DNA from: Naasia sp. SYSU D00057
GTDB lineage: Bacteria > Actinomycetota > Actinomycetes > Actinomycetales > Microbacteriaceae
NCBI RefSeq assembly: GCF_017916505.1
Contig: NZ_JAFMSZ010000001.1
Coordinates: 868,001 to 932,000, forward strand
Direction: 5' to 3'
DNA: 64,000 bases
Shown here: piece after piece, positions 42,967 to 51,947 of the stretch
How positions within the stretch are numbered: the stretch's first letter is position 1
How the letters are laid out: each line of letters starts with the position of its first letter
Notes under the pieces: model-generated
Seen by the model: only the letters and a program-made list of their open reading frames with translations
Told to the model about the DNA's origin: nothing
The model's database searches: none
Position numbers and translations under genes: made by a program

Positions 42967-43791
42967 CTAGGTTCGGCGCCCGACCCGCCCGGCCGCCGCT
43001 CCCCCGGTCCGTGCGCGGAAGCGGCGCAGCAGGAGGTGGGAGGGAGCGCGGCGGACCGGGCCCGGAAGCACGCGGTAGACCGCGAGCACCGCGCGGAAGG
43101 TGCGCGTGAACCGGCGCTCGAGCTCGGGCGTCCAGCGGACGCCGTAGCCGGAGCGGATCGGCTCCGGCAGCAGGCCCGCCGTGAGCAGGCGGGCGAGCGG
43201 CATGAGCGCGCGCATCCAGAGCGGCCCGGATTCGGGCCGCAGCAGAGCGGTGGCCAGGCCTCGGGCGACCGGGGTCACCTCGAGGAGGGCGAGCTGCTCG
43301 CGCCAGTAGACCGCGAAGGCCGCCCGGTCGGCGGGCCAGAGCTCGGCGGGCATGCCGAGCGCGGTGCCGATGCGCGCGTCCTCGCGGTACAGCTCGTCGG
43401 CGAGCGCGTCGGGCAGTGGACCGTGCACCGCCTCGGCTACCTGCACGGTCGTGTCGTAAAGGGTGGCCGCGACCCACAGCTGCAGGTCCGGGTCGCGTGC
43501 GTCGTAGCCGTCGCCGCGGACGCCCCGGTGCGCGCCGCCGACGTACCGGGCGACGAGGCGCGTCTCCTCCTCGCTCCCGAACGCCAGTACATAGAGGTAC
43601 TCGAGCGTGCCCCAGAGCCGCTTCAGCGGATCCTCGGCGAAGCGGCTGTGCTCGGCGACGCCTCGGGCGACCGACGGATGCGCGAGCTGCAGCAGCAGCG
43701 CACGGCCGCCGCCGGCGAGGAGGGCGCCCTCGGCCGAGAGCTCCGCGTAGCTGCGCGGGCGGCGGATCAGTGCACCAGGCGCTCGTGCCAT
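42967..43791 (-). CDS. Oxygenase MpaB-family (DUF2236) protein (274 aa)
   Basis: Helical protein of the MpaB/DUF2236 group, haem-binding latex-clearing-protein-like proteins. Visible conserved parts are LLLQLAHPSVARGVAEHSRF (His candidate ligand), RLWGTLEYLYVLAFG, and AATLYDTTVQVAEAVHG. The function in actinobacteria is mostly unknown. The start ATG 43791 lies inside the end of dgt, with a 25-base overlap, so the two genes are coupled. It ends ten bases before the dnaG promoter. Confidence 0.85.
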   Translation of the reverse strand: MARAPGALIRRPRSYAELSAEGALLAGGGRALLLQLAHPSVARGVAEHSRFAEDPLKRLWGTLEYLYVLAFGSEEETRLVARYVGGAHRGVRGDGYDARDPDLQLWVAATLYDTTVQVAEAVHGPLPDALADELYREDARIGTALGMPAELWPADRAAFAVYWREQLALLEVTPVARGLATALLRPESGPLWMRALMPLARLLTAGLLPEPIRSGYGVRWTPELERRFTRTFRAVLAVYRVLPGPVRRAPSHLLLRRFRARTGGAAAGRVGRRT

Positions 43792-45023
43792 GCCATGGCC
43801 GACTGATCGGTGAGGCTCGCGACCTGGTCGACGATCGCCCGCCGCCGGGCGGCGTCGTCCGCGGCGTCGCGGTGGTCGGCGGCGAAGGCGGGATCGAGGG
43901 CCTCTGGCCGCTCGACGAGGACGTCGGCCAGCTCCTGCAGCAGGTCGCGCTGCTGCTGGTACACCGGGGTCCTGGTGGTGTTCGTCATGACGAACGCGGC
44001 GACGATGCCCTTCATCACGGCGATCTCGGCGCCGATCTCGGCGGGGACCACCACGTGCGCCGAGAAGCGGCTCAGCTTCTCCTGCGGGAACGCGGCCCGG
44101 GTGGCACGCGTCGCGGCGCCCGCGAAGCGGCCGATCAGCTGGCTCGTCAGGTTCTTGAGGTGGCCCTGGTCCCGGCGCGAGCCGTCCCAGCCGGACAGCC
44201 AGAACGGCAGTGCCTGCAGCCGCTCGAACGCGGCGATCAGCTCGGCGTGGTTGTACTCCCCGCCGATCCAGGAGTGCATCGCCGTGACGAGGTCGTCGTC
44301 CTCCTCGCGGCGGGCGAGGGCTGCGACGTCGATGTACCCGCCGGTCACCGCGTCCTCGAAGTCGTGCACCGAGTAGGCGATGTCGTCGCTGAGGTCCATG
44401 ACCTCCGCCTCGATGCAGCGGACGTCGGCGGGAGCCCCCTGGCGCATCCACTCGAAGGCGTCGGCGTCGTCGGCGTAGTAGCCGAACTTGGCGCGTCCGC
44501 TCGGGTCGTCGACAGCGCCCGCCATCGACCACGGGTACTTGCAGCTCGCGTCGAGGCTCGCGCGGGTCAGGTTGACGCCGAAGGGCGCGCCCGCCGTGCC
44601 GAACACCTTCGGCTCGAGGCGGGTGAGCAGCCGGAAGGACTGGGCGTTGCCCTCGAAGCCGCCGATGTCGGCCGCCCACTCGGCGAGCGCCTTCTCGCCG
44701 TTGTGGCCGAACGGCGGATGCCCGATGTCGTGCGCGAGGCACGCGGTGTCGACTATGTCCGGGTCGAGACTGAGGGCGAGACCGATCTCGCGGCCCACCT
44801 GGGCGACCTCGAGGGAGTGCGTGAGGCGGTTCCGGGCGAAGTCGAGGCCCGCGGTGGGGCTGAGCACCTGCGTCTTGGCGGCGAGCCGGCGGAGCGCGCT
44901 CGAGTGCAGCAGGCGGGCGCGGTCGCGCGCGAAGTCGCTGCGGCGGTTCGAGTGCTGCTCCGGGAGGCGGCGGTCCCGGTCACGCGGCTCGTACCCCGCC
45001 GTGGGGCGCGCGTCAGCCGCCAC
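43767..45023 (-). CDS. dgt: Deoxyguanosinetriphosphate triphosphohydrolase-like protein (418 aa)
   Basis: HD-domain enzyme that removes triphosphate from dNTPs, helping nucleotide-pool control. The HD metal site is read in RNRLTHSLEVAQVGREIG (His), LAHDIGHPPFGHNGE (His-Asp) and the later Asp in MDLSDDIAYSVHDFEDAV. This is the shorter class found next to dnaG in actinobacteria. The start is GTG 45023, eleven bases inside dusB. Codons further upstream give no family similarity. Confidence 0.93.
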   Translation of the reverse strand: MAADARPTAGYEPRDRDRRLPEQHSNRRSDFARDRARLLHSSALRRLAAKTQVLSPTAGLDFARNRLTHSLEVAQVGREIGLALSLDPDIVDTACLAHDIGHPPFGHNGEKALAEWAADIGGFEGNAQSFRLLTRLEPKVFGTAGAPFGVNLTRASLDASCKYPWSMAGAVDDPSGRAKFGYYADDADAFEWMRQGAPADVRCIEAEVMDLSDDIAYSVHDFEDAVTGGYIDVAALARREEDDDLVTAMHSWIGGEYNHAELIAAFERLQALPFWLSGWDGSRRDQGHLKNLTSQLIGRFAGAATRATRAAFPQEKLSRFSAHVVVPAEIGAEIAVMKGIVAAFVMTNTTRTPVYQQQRDLLQELADVLVERPEALDPAFAADHRDAADDAARRRAIVDQVASLTDQSAMAWHERLVH

Positions 45024-46167
45024 TGTTGTGCAGCTCCGCGCCCGCGACCTCGCAGCGCTCGTCGACGCCGATGGTGCGGCTCGCGAGCCAGTTCTCCGGC
45101 AGCACGGGGCGCTTCGGGCTGCCGGCGCGGCCGCGCTGGCCCTCGGCGGCCTCGCCCGGGTAGGGCGCGGTCGCGTCCATCGTGCCGAGCAGGTCGTCGA
45201 TCTCCTGCAGGCTCGACGCGGTGGCGAGGCTCGCGCGGAGCTCGCCGCCGACCGGGTAGCCCTTGAAGTACCAGGCGACGTGCTTGCGGATGTCGCGGCA
45301 GCCGCGCTCCTCGCTGTCGAAGAACTCGACGAGCAGCTCGGCGTGCCGGCGGAAGGTCGCCGCGACGACACCGAGGCTCGGCATCGCGACGCGGTCCTCC
45401 CCCGCGAAGGCGGCGGCGAGGTCGCCGAAGAGCCAGGGCCGGCCGAGGCAGCCGCGACCGACGACGACGCCGTCGCAGCCCGTCTCCGCGACCATCCGGA
45501 GCGCGTCCGCGCCGGACCAGATGTCGCCGTTGCCGAGCACGGGCACGCTCGTGACCGTCTCCTTGAGCTTCGCGATCGCCGACCAGTCGGCGTTGCCCGA
45601 GTAGAACTCGGCGGCGGTGCGGGCGTGCAGCGCGATGCTGGCGACTCCGGCGCCCTCCGCGATGCGGCCTGCCTCGAGGTAGGTGAGGTGGTCGGAGTCG
45701 ATGCCCTTGCGCATCTTGACCGTCAGCGGCACGTCCCCCGCGGCGCGCACGGCGCCCTCGACGATGTCCCGGAACAGGTCGACCTTCCACGGCAGGGCCG
45801 CGCCGCCGCCCTTGCGGGTGACCTTCGGGACGGGGCAGCCGAAGTTGAGGTCGATGTGGTCGGCGCGGTCCTCCTCGACGAGGATGCGCACCGCCTCCGC
45901 GGTGGTCTTCGGGTCGACGCCGTACAGCTGGATCGAGCGAGGCGTCTCCGACTCGTGGTGCGTGATCAGCCGCATCGTCTCCGGCGTCCGCTCGACGAGG
46001 GCGCGCGTCGTGATCATCTCACTGACGTAGAGGCCGGCGCCGAACTCGCGGCAGAGCCGGCGGAACGCGGTGTTCGTGATGCCCGCCATCGGCGCCAGGA
46101 CGACGGGTGCGTCGAGGCGCAGCGGACCGATCCGCAGCGCGGGGGCCGGAGGGGTGATAACGGACAT
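45013..46167 (-). CDS. dusB: tRNA-dihydrouridine synthase (384 aa)
   Basis: Reduces uridines in the D-loop of tRNA with FMN and NADPH. Motifs: VVLAPMAGITNTAFRRLC near the N-terminus, IDLNFGCPVPKVTRKGGGAA with the catalytic Cys (about residue 121), VPLTVKMRKG, IALHARTAAEFYSG, VLGNGDIWSG and VVVGRGCLGRPWLFG. Then a C-terminal helical RNA-binding domain and a Pro/Arg-rich tail. The minus-strand GAGAAT, seven bases before ATG, resembles the leaderless -10 boxes of the region. Confidence 0.95.
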   Translation of the reverse strand: MSVITPPAPALRIGPLRLDAPVVLAPMAGITNTAFRRLCREFGAGLYVSEMITTRALVERTPETMRLITHHESETPRSIQLYGVDPKTTAEAVRILVEEDRADHIDLNFGCPVPKVTRKGGGAALPWKVDLFRDIVEGAVRAAGDVPLTVKMRKGIDSDHLTYLEAGRIAEGAGVASIALHARTAAEFYSGNADWSAIAKLKETVTSVPVLGNGDIWSGADALRMVAETGCDGVVVGRGCLGRPWLFGDLAAAFAGEDRVAMPSLGVVAATFRRHAELLVEFFDSEERGCRDIRKHVAWYFKGYPVGGELRASLATASSLQEIDDLLGTMDATAPYPGEAAEGQRGRAGSPKRPVLPENWLASRTIGVDERCEVAGAELHNSGG

Positions 46168-46194
46168 CCCGTCGATTCTCCCAGATGCGGGCCG

Positions 46195-46237
46195 TGCTCC
46201 CGCCCGGAGCGCATGACGTGCGCTCCGGGCGGGAGTA
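46195..46237 (-). terminator. Strong hairpin between ugd and dusB
   Basis: A perfect 16-base-pair stem (46197-46212 with 46220-46235), extended by one G-T and one T-A pair, with loop ATGACGT. It follows the UDP-glucose dehydrogenase stop by about 50 bases. A second smaller stem lies at 46251-46271 (CGCTCCC/GGGAGCG). Confidence 0.8.
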
Positions 46238-46287
46238 CGATGCCCGGACCCGCTCCCGGCGAACAGGGAGCGAGTCCTTCGGCGGAA

Positions 46288-47736
46288 TCAGGCGGACTGC
46301 AGCTGCAGCTCGTCCGAGACGTCCGAGGCGAGTGTCACCGTTCGAGAGTGCGCGGGCCGTCCCAGGGCCCGGTACTCCCAGCCCTTGGCGCGGTAGTCGT
46401 CCGCGTCAAGGGCATGGCGGCCGTCCACCATCCGCTTGTCGGCGACGAGGGCGCCGAGCAGGTCGGGGTCGGCCTTGCGGAACTTCTCCCACTCGGTGAG
46501 CAGGACGACGACGTTGGCGCCGCGGAGCGCAGTGCCCATGCTGTCCTCGAAGGTCAGCTGCGGGTAGGCCTTCCGGGCGTTGTCGAGCGCCTCGGGGTCG
46601 TACACGACGACCTCGGCTCCCTCCTCGTGCATCATCTGCGCCACGTCGAGCGCCGGGGCGTCGCGGATGTCATCGGAGTTCGGCTTGAAGGCCGCGCCGA
46701 GCGCCGCGACGCGGACACCCTGCAGCGAGCCGCCGGCCATCTCGCGGACGAGGTCGACCGTGCGACGGCGGCGGCGGTTGTTGATCGCGTCCACCTCCCG
46801 GAGGAACGCGACCGCCTGGCCGACCCCGAGCTCCTCGGCCCGGTAGGTGAAGGCGCGGATGTCCTTCGGCAGGCAGCCGCCGCCGAAGCCGAGGCCCGGC
46901 TTGAGGAAGCGGCCGCCGATGCGGGTGTCGTAGGACAGCGCCGATGCGAGCAGGTTGACGTCTGCGCCGGTCGCCTCGCAGACCTCCGCCATCGCGTTGA
47001 TGTAGGAGATCTTGGTCGCGAGGAACGAGTTCGCGGCGACCTTCACGAGCTCGGCCGTCTTGAGGTCCGCGACGATGAGCGGCGTGCCCGCGTCGAGGAT
47101 GGGCCGGAAGGCGGCGGTCAGCTGCTGCCGTGCCCACTCGCTCGGCACGCCGAACACGAGGCGGTCCGGGTGCAGCGTGTCCTGCACCGCGTAGCCCTCG
47201 CGGAGGAACTCGGGGTTCCACGCGACCTCGATCTCGACGCCCGGCTGCGCGACGTCGCGGACGAGCTGCGTGAGCCGCTCCGCGGTGCCGATCGGCACGG
47301 TCGACTTGCCGACGATCAGAGCCTTCCGCGTCATGCGGCTCGCCAGCTCGGCGAACGCGAGGTCGACGTAGGTGAGGTCGGCGGCGCCGGACTCCTTCGA
47401 CTGCGGGGTGCCCACGCAGATGAAGTGGACGTCGCCGAAGTCGGCGGCCTCCTGGAAGTCCTGCGTGAAGCGGAGGCGGCCGGACGCGAGCGCCTCGTCC
47501 AGCTTCTCCTTCAGGCCGGGCTCGAAGAAGGGCACGTCGCCGTTCGTCAGCGCCTCGATCTTGCGTGCGTCGACGTCAACGCCGAGCACCTCGAAGCCGA
47601 GGACGGCCATGCAGATGGCGTGGGTGGCGCCGAGGTAGCCGGTGCCGATCACGGTCATGCGCGGCGTCTCGACGACGTCGGGTCCGGACGAGAGTGCTCT
47701 GCTGAGCGGGGAATGGTCGTGGGGCTGGACGGTCAA
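46288..47736 (-). CDS. ugd: UDP-glucose 6-dehydrogenase (482 aa)
   Basis: Oxidises UDP-glucose to UDP-glucuronate in two NAD-dependent steps. The N-terminal Rossmann motif VIGTGYLGATHAICMAVLG follows a 26-residue extra N-terminus; FICVGTPQSKE, VGKSTVPIGT and WNPEFLREGYAVQD are conserved; catalytic Cys288 lies in GLGFGGGCLPKD; the C-terminal domain has GAAFKPNSDDIRDAPAL. The start is TTG 47736 with GGAGG four bases before it; ATG at the MTVIGTGYLG position would be the more usual N-terminus. It is read in the same direction as the glycosyltransferase and beta-helix genes, so it probably supplies UDP-glucuronate to them. Confidence 0.94.
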   Translation of the reverse strand: MTVQPHDHSPLSRALSSGPDVVETPRMTVIGTGYLGATHAICMAVLGFEVLGVDVDARKIEALTNGDVPFFEPGLKEKLDEALASGRLRFTQDFQEAADFGDVHFICVGTPQSKESGAADLTYVDLAFAELASRMTRKALIVGKSTVPIGTAERLTQLVRDVAQPGVEIEVAWNPEFLREGYAVQDTLHPDRLVFGVPSEWARQQLTAAFRPILDAGTPLIVADLKTAELVKVAANSFLATKISYINAMAEVCEATGADVNLLASALSYDTRIGGRFLKPGLGFGGGCLPKDIRAFTYRAEELGVGQAVAFLREVDAINNRRRRRTVDLVREMAGGSLQGVRVAALGAAFKPNSDDIRDAPALDVAQMMHEEGAEVVVYDPEALDNARKAYPQLTFEDSMGTALRGANVVVLLTEWEKFRKADPDLLGALVADKRMVDGRHALDADDYRAKGWEYRALGRPAHSRTVTLASDVSDELQLQSA

Positions 47737-47782
47737 TGGTCCTCCATCATCGGGTTTTCGGGTACCTCGGTGCGGTCTCCCG

Positions 47783-48829
47783 CTAGGTGCATGAGACGTT
47801 GCTCAGCCCCTCACCCGCCTCGACCGCCGCGTTGCTGCATTCCACAACGTTGTCCCGCGACGGTTTCAGCGAATATCCGAGCCCTGGTCCGTTCACAACC
47901 GCTTCGTTGTTCCGGAAGATGTTGTCCGTGCCCCACCCGTCGACCACCTCGTGGGTCTGGAAGCCGTCGAGCGGGGAGTTCTGACCGGTGTTCGAGTCGA
48001 CGAGCCACCCGTTGCCCTTGACGTCGACCCACGAGTCGGCGCCCGTGATGGACGAGCCGTCGAACCGGTTCCCCTGCAGGATCCCGCCCGACGTGCCCTC
48101 CTTGATGTCGACGCACTCGGCGGTCGTTCCCGCGATGTCGTTGTCGATGACCGCGTTGCGGTCGCTCGTGTCGGGCTCGCAGCCGGTGAGGTCGCACCAG
48201 TTGCTCTCGGCTGTGCCGATGTAGATGCCCTCGCCGAACTTCTCCTTGCGGAGCCCGGTGTTGCGGATCGTGTTGCCCGTCACGAGATTGTCGGTGCTGA
48301 ACCGGCGCAGGTGGATGCCCTCGTCGCCGATGTCGGTGACGGTGAGCCCGGAGATGACGGAGCCGACGGTGCCGTCCGCCATCACGCCCTTCTGGCCATT
48401 GCGCACTGTGAAGCCGACGAGGCGCCAGTACTGTGCGCCGTCGAGGTGGAGGACGTAGCCGCCCTCGATGTCACCGCCGTCGAGCACGGCGTCCGCCCCG
48501 CCGCAGAGCAGGATCGGCTGCTCGGCCGTGCCGGAGGTGGTGGCGACGAACTCGCCGACGTAGGTCCCGGGGAGCAGCCCGATCGTCTGGCCCGGCTGCG
48601 CCTGGTCGAGCGCGAGCTGCAGCTCGGTCGCGTCGGCGACCGTGACGGTCGGCTCGCCGCACGACACGTCCTCGCCCCCGGCCGGCGCGGATGGCACGGC
48701 CTGGGGCGTGCTCGTCGCGCTCGGCTCCGGCGCCGGCGACGACGGCGCGTTCTGCTGCGGCTCGGAGGTGCAGGCGGTCAGCCCGACGAGGAGGACGGCG
48801 GCGAGCGCCGCTGCTGCACGCATCTTCAT
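47783..48829 (-). CDS. Right-handed beta-helix lipoprotein (348 aa)
   Basis: Lipoprotein signal ending in LTAC with Cys20, a Ser/Pro/Ala linker to about residue 55, then short repeats of the right-handed parallel beta-helix type: QTIGLLPGTYVGEFVAT at the first coils, then coils such as GVMADGTVGSVISGLTVTDIG, NLVTGNTIRNTG, VIDNDIAGT and ILQGNRFDGS. Proteins of this NosD/CASH-like type bind or cut polysaccharides. A Cys-containing end SNVSCT closes the helix. Its paralogue is at 55031-56110. It overlaps the larger beta-helix gene by four bases. Confidence 0.88.
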   Translation of the reverse strand: MKMRAAAALAAVLLVGLTACTSEPQQNAPSSPAPEPSATSTPQAVPSAPAGGEDVSCGEPTVTVADATELQLALDQAQPGQTIGLLPGTYVGEFVATTSGTAEQPILLCGGADAVLDGGDIEGGYVLHLDGAQYWRLVGFTVRNGQKGVMADGTVGSVISGLTVTDIGDEGIHLRRFSTDNLVTGNTIRNTGLRKEKFGEGIYIGTAESNWCDLTGCEPDTSDRNAVIDNDIAGTTAECVDIKEGTSGGILQGNRFDGSSITGADSWVDVKGNGWLVDSNTGQNSPLDGFQTHEVVDGWGTDNIFRNNEAVVNGPGLGYSLKPSRDNVVECSNAAVEAGEGLSNVSCT

Positions 48830-50652
48830 CCGGACTCCTTTCCGTTGCGCTCGACCGGCGGAACCGGGAGCCCGAGGGTGCGGGGGTCGACGAGCCCGCC
48901 GGTGAGGACGGCGAGCGGGGTGCGGTCCCCGTAGGGGTGGCCGACGGTCCGGCGCCGGTGCCGCATGCCGGCCAGCGCCGTCACGAGCACGATCGCGCCG
49001 AGCCCGACCCAGAGGAGCGTGAGCGGCTTGGTGGTGCTCGCGACCAGGGCGTCGATCGGGCGGCGGCTCGTCCAGTCGCTCGCGTCGTTCGCGGCGCGGG
49101 CGGCGCCCGAGGCCCGGGTGGTGTCGATGGCTCGGGAGCCGGCTCCGGCGAGGATGTTGCTCCGCACCGTCGTCCCGGTCGTCTCCCCCACCACCGTGAT
49201 CCCGTGCCGTGTGGCGCCGGTCACGAAGTTCGCCTCGATCTGCGCGACCGAGTCGCGGACGTAGACGCCGGTCGCGCTGCCGCCGACCGTGTTGCGGGCG
49301 ACGCGGGCGGCGCTCACGCCGTCGCGGAGGGCGATCCCCTGCTGGGTGGCGCCCGTCACCTCGTTGTCGACGACGAGCAGGTCGCTCGCAGCACCGGATA
49401 CGACGATGCCCATCCGCCCGTCCTCGACGGTGTTCCCGGAAAGGCGGATCTTGTCGCCGCCGACCACCTCGATGCCGTATCGGGCGTTGCCGCTTGCGGT
49501 GCTCAGCTCCACGACGTCGTTGCCGTAGGCGGTGGTGGGGGTGCCCGTCGCGCTCGGCCCGTCGCTGAGCGGCGACGCGTCCACGGTGATGCCGTTGCGC
49601 CCGTTGTCCTCCGCGGTCACGTCCTGGACCCGGATGCCGGCGCTGCCCGGCGCGAGCACGAGGCCGTCCACGCCGTTGCCCGCGGTCACCGTGTCGGAGA
49701 CCACGCTGCGCGTGACGCCGCGGTGCAGCACGATCCCGTCGACGAGGCTGTCACGCACGTCGAGGCGCTCGAGTCGGACGCCGTCGGCGTTCTTCACGAA
49801 GAGGCCGAAGGTGTTGCCCGTGAAGGCCGAGTCGACGACCTCGGCGGTGAGGGGAGCGCCCTGCGGCAGGCCGCTGCCCGACGGCAGGGCGGCGTCGGGC
49901 GTCGAACCGCCCGACACGTCGACGGTCGGCACGGGGTCGCCGGTGGCGGGGGCGATCGACGCGGCCTCGGTGTCCGGTCCGGTGATGCTGACGCCGCCCG
50001 TGTTGCCGCTCCAGAACCCGAGGGACTCGAAGCGGGCGTGGGCGATCGAGACGTGGCCGCCCATCAGCCGCAGGTAGGCCCGTCCGTCCGCCGTCTCGGC
50101 GTCGACACGGCCCATCGTCGCGTCCCACGCGTCGATCGTGACCGGGGCGTCCTCCGCGCCCGCGATCTCGACCGAGCCGTCGAGGCTGACGATCGAGGCG
50201 AAGCCGGACGGCCCGCTCGCGAGGTGGAGGACGAGCCCCGGCGCGTCGGCGAGGCGCAGCGTCGCACCCGAAGCGACGACCACGTTCTCGGAGAGGAGCC
50301 AGGACCCGTCCTCCAGCTGCAGCAGTCCCTCGGGCGACAGCGCCTGGAGGTCTGCGAGCACATAGGGCTCGGACCGAGCGGTGAGCACCAGGGTGCTCGC
50401 CTCCCCGGTGAGGACCCGGTACGGCGGGAGCACCGAGCTGCCCCGCACCCGTGCAGCGCTCGCCGCCGCGGTGATGGCCGCGAGGCGGTCGCCCTCGATC
50501 TCGACCAGCCCGGCCTCCGCGTCCGGATCCCCGGGATACGGCGCACCGACGATCTCGGCGTCGCCGACCGCCGCCTGGCTGGGGTTCGGGACCGCGAGCG
50601 ACATCAGCACGCCCGCCGCGACCGCGACGAGGGTGGTGCCCCGGCGCCTCAC
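48826..50652 (-). CDS. Membrane-anchored parallel beta-helix protein (608 aa)
   Basis: A signal peptide (VAVAAGVLMSLAVPNPSQAA, about residues 9-28) is followed by a long extracytoplasmic domain whose middle (about 200-530) consists of right-handed beta-helix coils such as GLFVKNADGVRLERLDVRDS, GLVLAPGSAGIRVQDVTAED and GITVVGETTGTTVRSNILAG. One transmembrane helix (LLWVGLGAIVLVTALAG, about residues 549-565) and a basic cytoplasmic tail close the protein. C5-epimerase or lyase-like action on a uronic polymer is a possibility, not shown. The start is GTG 50652, overlapping the glycosyltransferase stop (GTGA), and it overlaps the next lipoprotein gene. Confidence 0.87.
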   Translation of the reverse strand: MRRRGTTLVAVAAGVLMSLAVPNPSQAAVGDAEIVGAPYPGDPDAEAGLVEIEGDRLAAITAAASAARVRGSSVLPPYRVLTGEASTLVLTARSEPYVLADLQALSPEGLLQLEDGSWLLSENVVVASGATLRLADAPGLVLHLASGPSGFASIVSLDGSVEIAGAEDAPVTIDAWDATMGRVDAETADGRAYLRLMGGHVSIAHARFESLGFWSGNTGGVSITGPDTEAASIAPATGDPVPTVDVSGGSTPDAALPSGSGLPQGAPLTAEVVDSAFTGNTFGLFVKNADGVRLERLDVRDSLVDGIVLHRGVTRSVVSDTVTAGNGVDGLVLAPGSAGIRVQDVTAEDNGRNGITVDASPLSDGPSATGTPTTAYGNDVVELSTASGNARYGIEVVGGDKIRLSGNTVEDGRMGIVVSGAASDLLVVDNEVTGATQQGIALRDGVSAARVARNTVGGSATGVYVRDSVAQIEANFVTGATRHGITVVGETTGTTVRSNILAGAGSRAIDTTRASGAARAANDASDWTSRRPIDALVASTTKPLTLLWVGLGAIVLVTALAGMRHRRRTVGHPYGDRTPLAVLTGGLVDPRTLGLPVPPVERNGKESG

Positions 50653-51947
50653 GAGGCCACCGCCTCGGGGACGAGCGTCTTCGCGGACTGCCCGTCGCCG
50701 CCGATCGTGTCGGCGTGCCGGGTGAGCCAGCCCTGCTTGTTCATCGTGAAGAGCGCGTACACCTTCACCGGGAGCGCGATGAACACGACGACGAGGGCGA
50801 TGATCGGCAGGATGAAGATGTCCGACGGGTTCCGCTTCAGGTTCGAGATGCTGCGGATGCCGCGGCCGAGCAGGAGCCAGCCGGCGACGGCGAGCCCGCC
50901 GAAAACGGACACCTCGAATCGGGCGGTCGCCAGGTAGAAGATCGTGAGCCCCATCGTCACCGGGGTGAGGAGGATCTGGAGCACGGTGATCTTCGTCACG
51001 AACGGCACGCGCCAGAGCCAGCCCTTCGCGATCGCGGTGAGGTAGGTGCGGTAGGAGTTGCGGCTCCAGCGGACCCGCTGCTTGACGAAGGCCCGGAAGC
51101 TCGACGGGAACATGGAGAGCGCCTTCGCGGAGCGCTGATGCACCGTCTTGTAGCCGGAGGCGAGCACCAGCCAGGTGAGCCGGCCGTCGTCGCCCGAGAT
51201 GCAGCGGCGGCCGAGGAAGAACTCGTTCTCGAGGTTGTCGAGCACGGGCAGCACCGCCGCCCGCCGGTACACCGCGGTGCGACCGCTGATGCAGGGCACG
51301 GCGCCCTTCGCTCCCATGCCGGGCACGTAGTTGTAGTAGCGGAGGTTGACGAGCCAGTCGGCGACGCGGCGCCACAGGCTCGAGTTGCGCTGGTAGACGT
51401 TCTGCTGCGTGCTCACGCCGCCCACCTGCGGGTCGGCGAAGGGCATCTGCACCGCCTCGAGGAGCCCCGGCTGCCAGGAGGTGTCCGAGTCGGTGAGGAC
51501 GAGGATCTCCCCCTTCGCCTCCCGGATGCCGACCCCGAGGGCGGAGCGCTTGCCGGCGTGCCGGAAGAGGACGGGCCGGACCGTCGGATCGCCGATCGCG
51601 AGCACCCGCTGGTAGGCCTCGAGGTCGGCGACGTCGAGCACGATGATGATCTCGTCGGGGCCCTGCTCGCGCCAGCTCTCGAGGCAGCGCAGCAGGATGT
51701 CGGGGTCCTCGTGGTACGACGGCACGATCACGGACGTCGTCGTGCGGAAGTCGGTGACGATCGGCTTGGCCCGGGCGGACAGCACCACCCGGTAGAGCCA
51801 GAGGCTCCAGACGATGATGCCGGCGACGGCGAGCGGGAAGTAGTCCCAGGAGCGGGCGAGGAACTCGCCGAGCGCTCCGAGGTCCATCTCGGGAAGCGCC
51901 GGCTGAGCGGCTGCGGGCAGGGTCGGGTAAGGGAGGGCGGAATGCAT
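50649..51947 (-). CDS. Processive family 2 glycosyltransferase, hyaluronan-synthase-like (432 aa)
   Basis: Membrane-bound GT2. An N-terminal helix (about residues 36-54) precedes the GT-A domain: VIVPSYHEDPDILLRC, IIIVLDVADLEAYQ, DxD in LTDSDTSW (Asp153, Asp155), ISGRTAVYRR, acceptor motif SGDDGRLTW (Asp253, Asp254), and QRVRW (residues 290-294). The GDDxxLT and QxxRW pair is shared with hyaluronan and cellulose synthases. Three or four C-terminal helices complete the channel. UDP-glucuronate made by the ugd product would fit a hyaluronan-like or glucuronan polymer. GAAGGA is nine bases before the ATG. A long leader lies upstream. Confidence 0.9.
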   Translation of the reverse strand: MHSALPYPTLPAAAQPALPEMDLGALGEFLARSWDYFPLAVAGIIVWSLWLYRVVLSARAKPIVTDFRTTTSVIVPSYHEDPDILLRCLESWREQGPDEIIIVLDVADLEAYQRVLAIGDPTVRPVLFRHAGKRSALGVGIREAKGEILVLTDSDTSWQPGLLEAVQMPFADPQVGGVSTQQNVYQRNSSLWRRVADWLVNLRYYNYVPGMGAKGAVPCISGRTAVYRRAAVLPVLDNLENEFFLGRRCISGDDGRLTWLVLASGYKTVHQRSAKALSMFPSSFRAFVKQRVRWSRNSYRTYLTAIAKGWLWRVPFVTKITVLQILLTPVTMGLTIFYLATARFEVSVFGGLAVAGWLLLGRGIRSISNLKRNPSDIFILPIIALVVVFIALPVKVYALFTMNKQGWLTRHADTIGGDGQSAKTLVPEAVAS

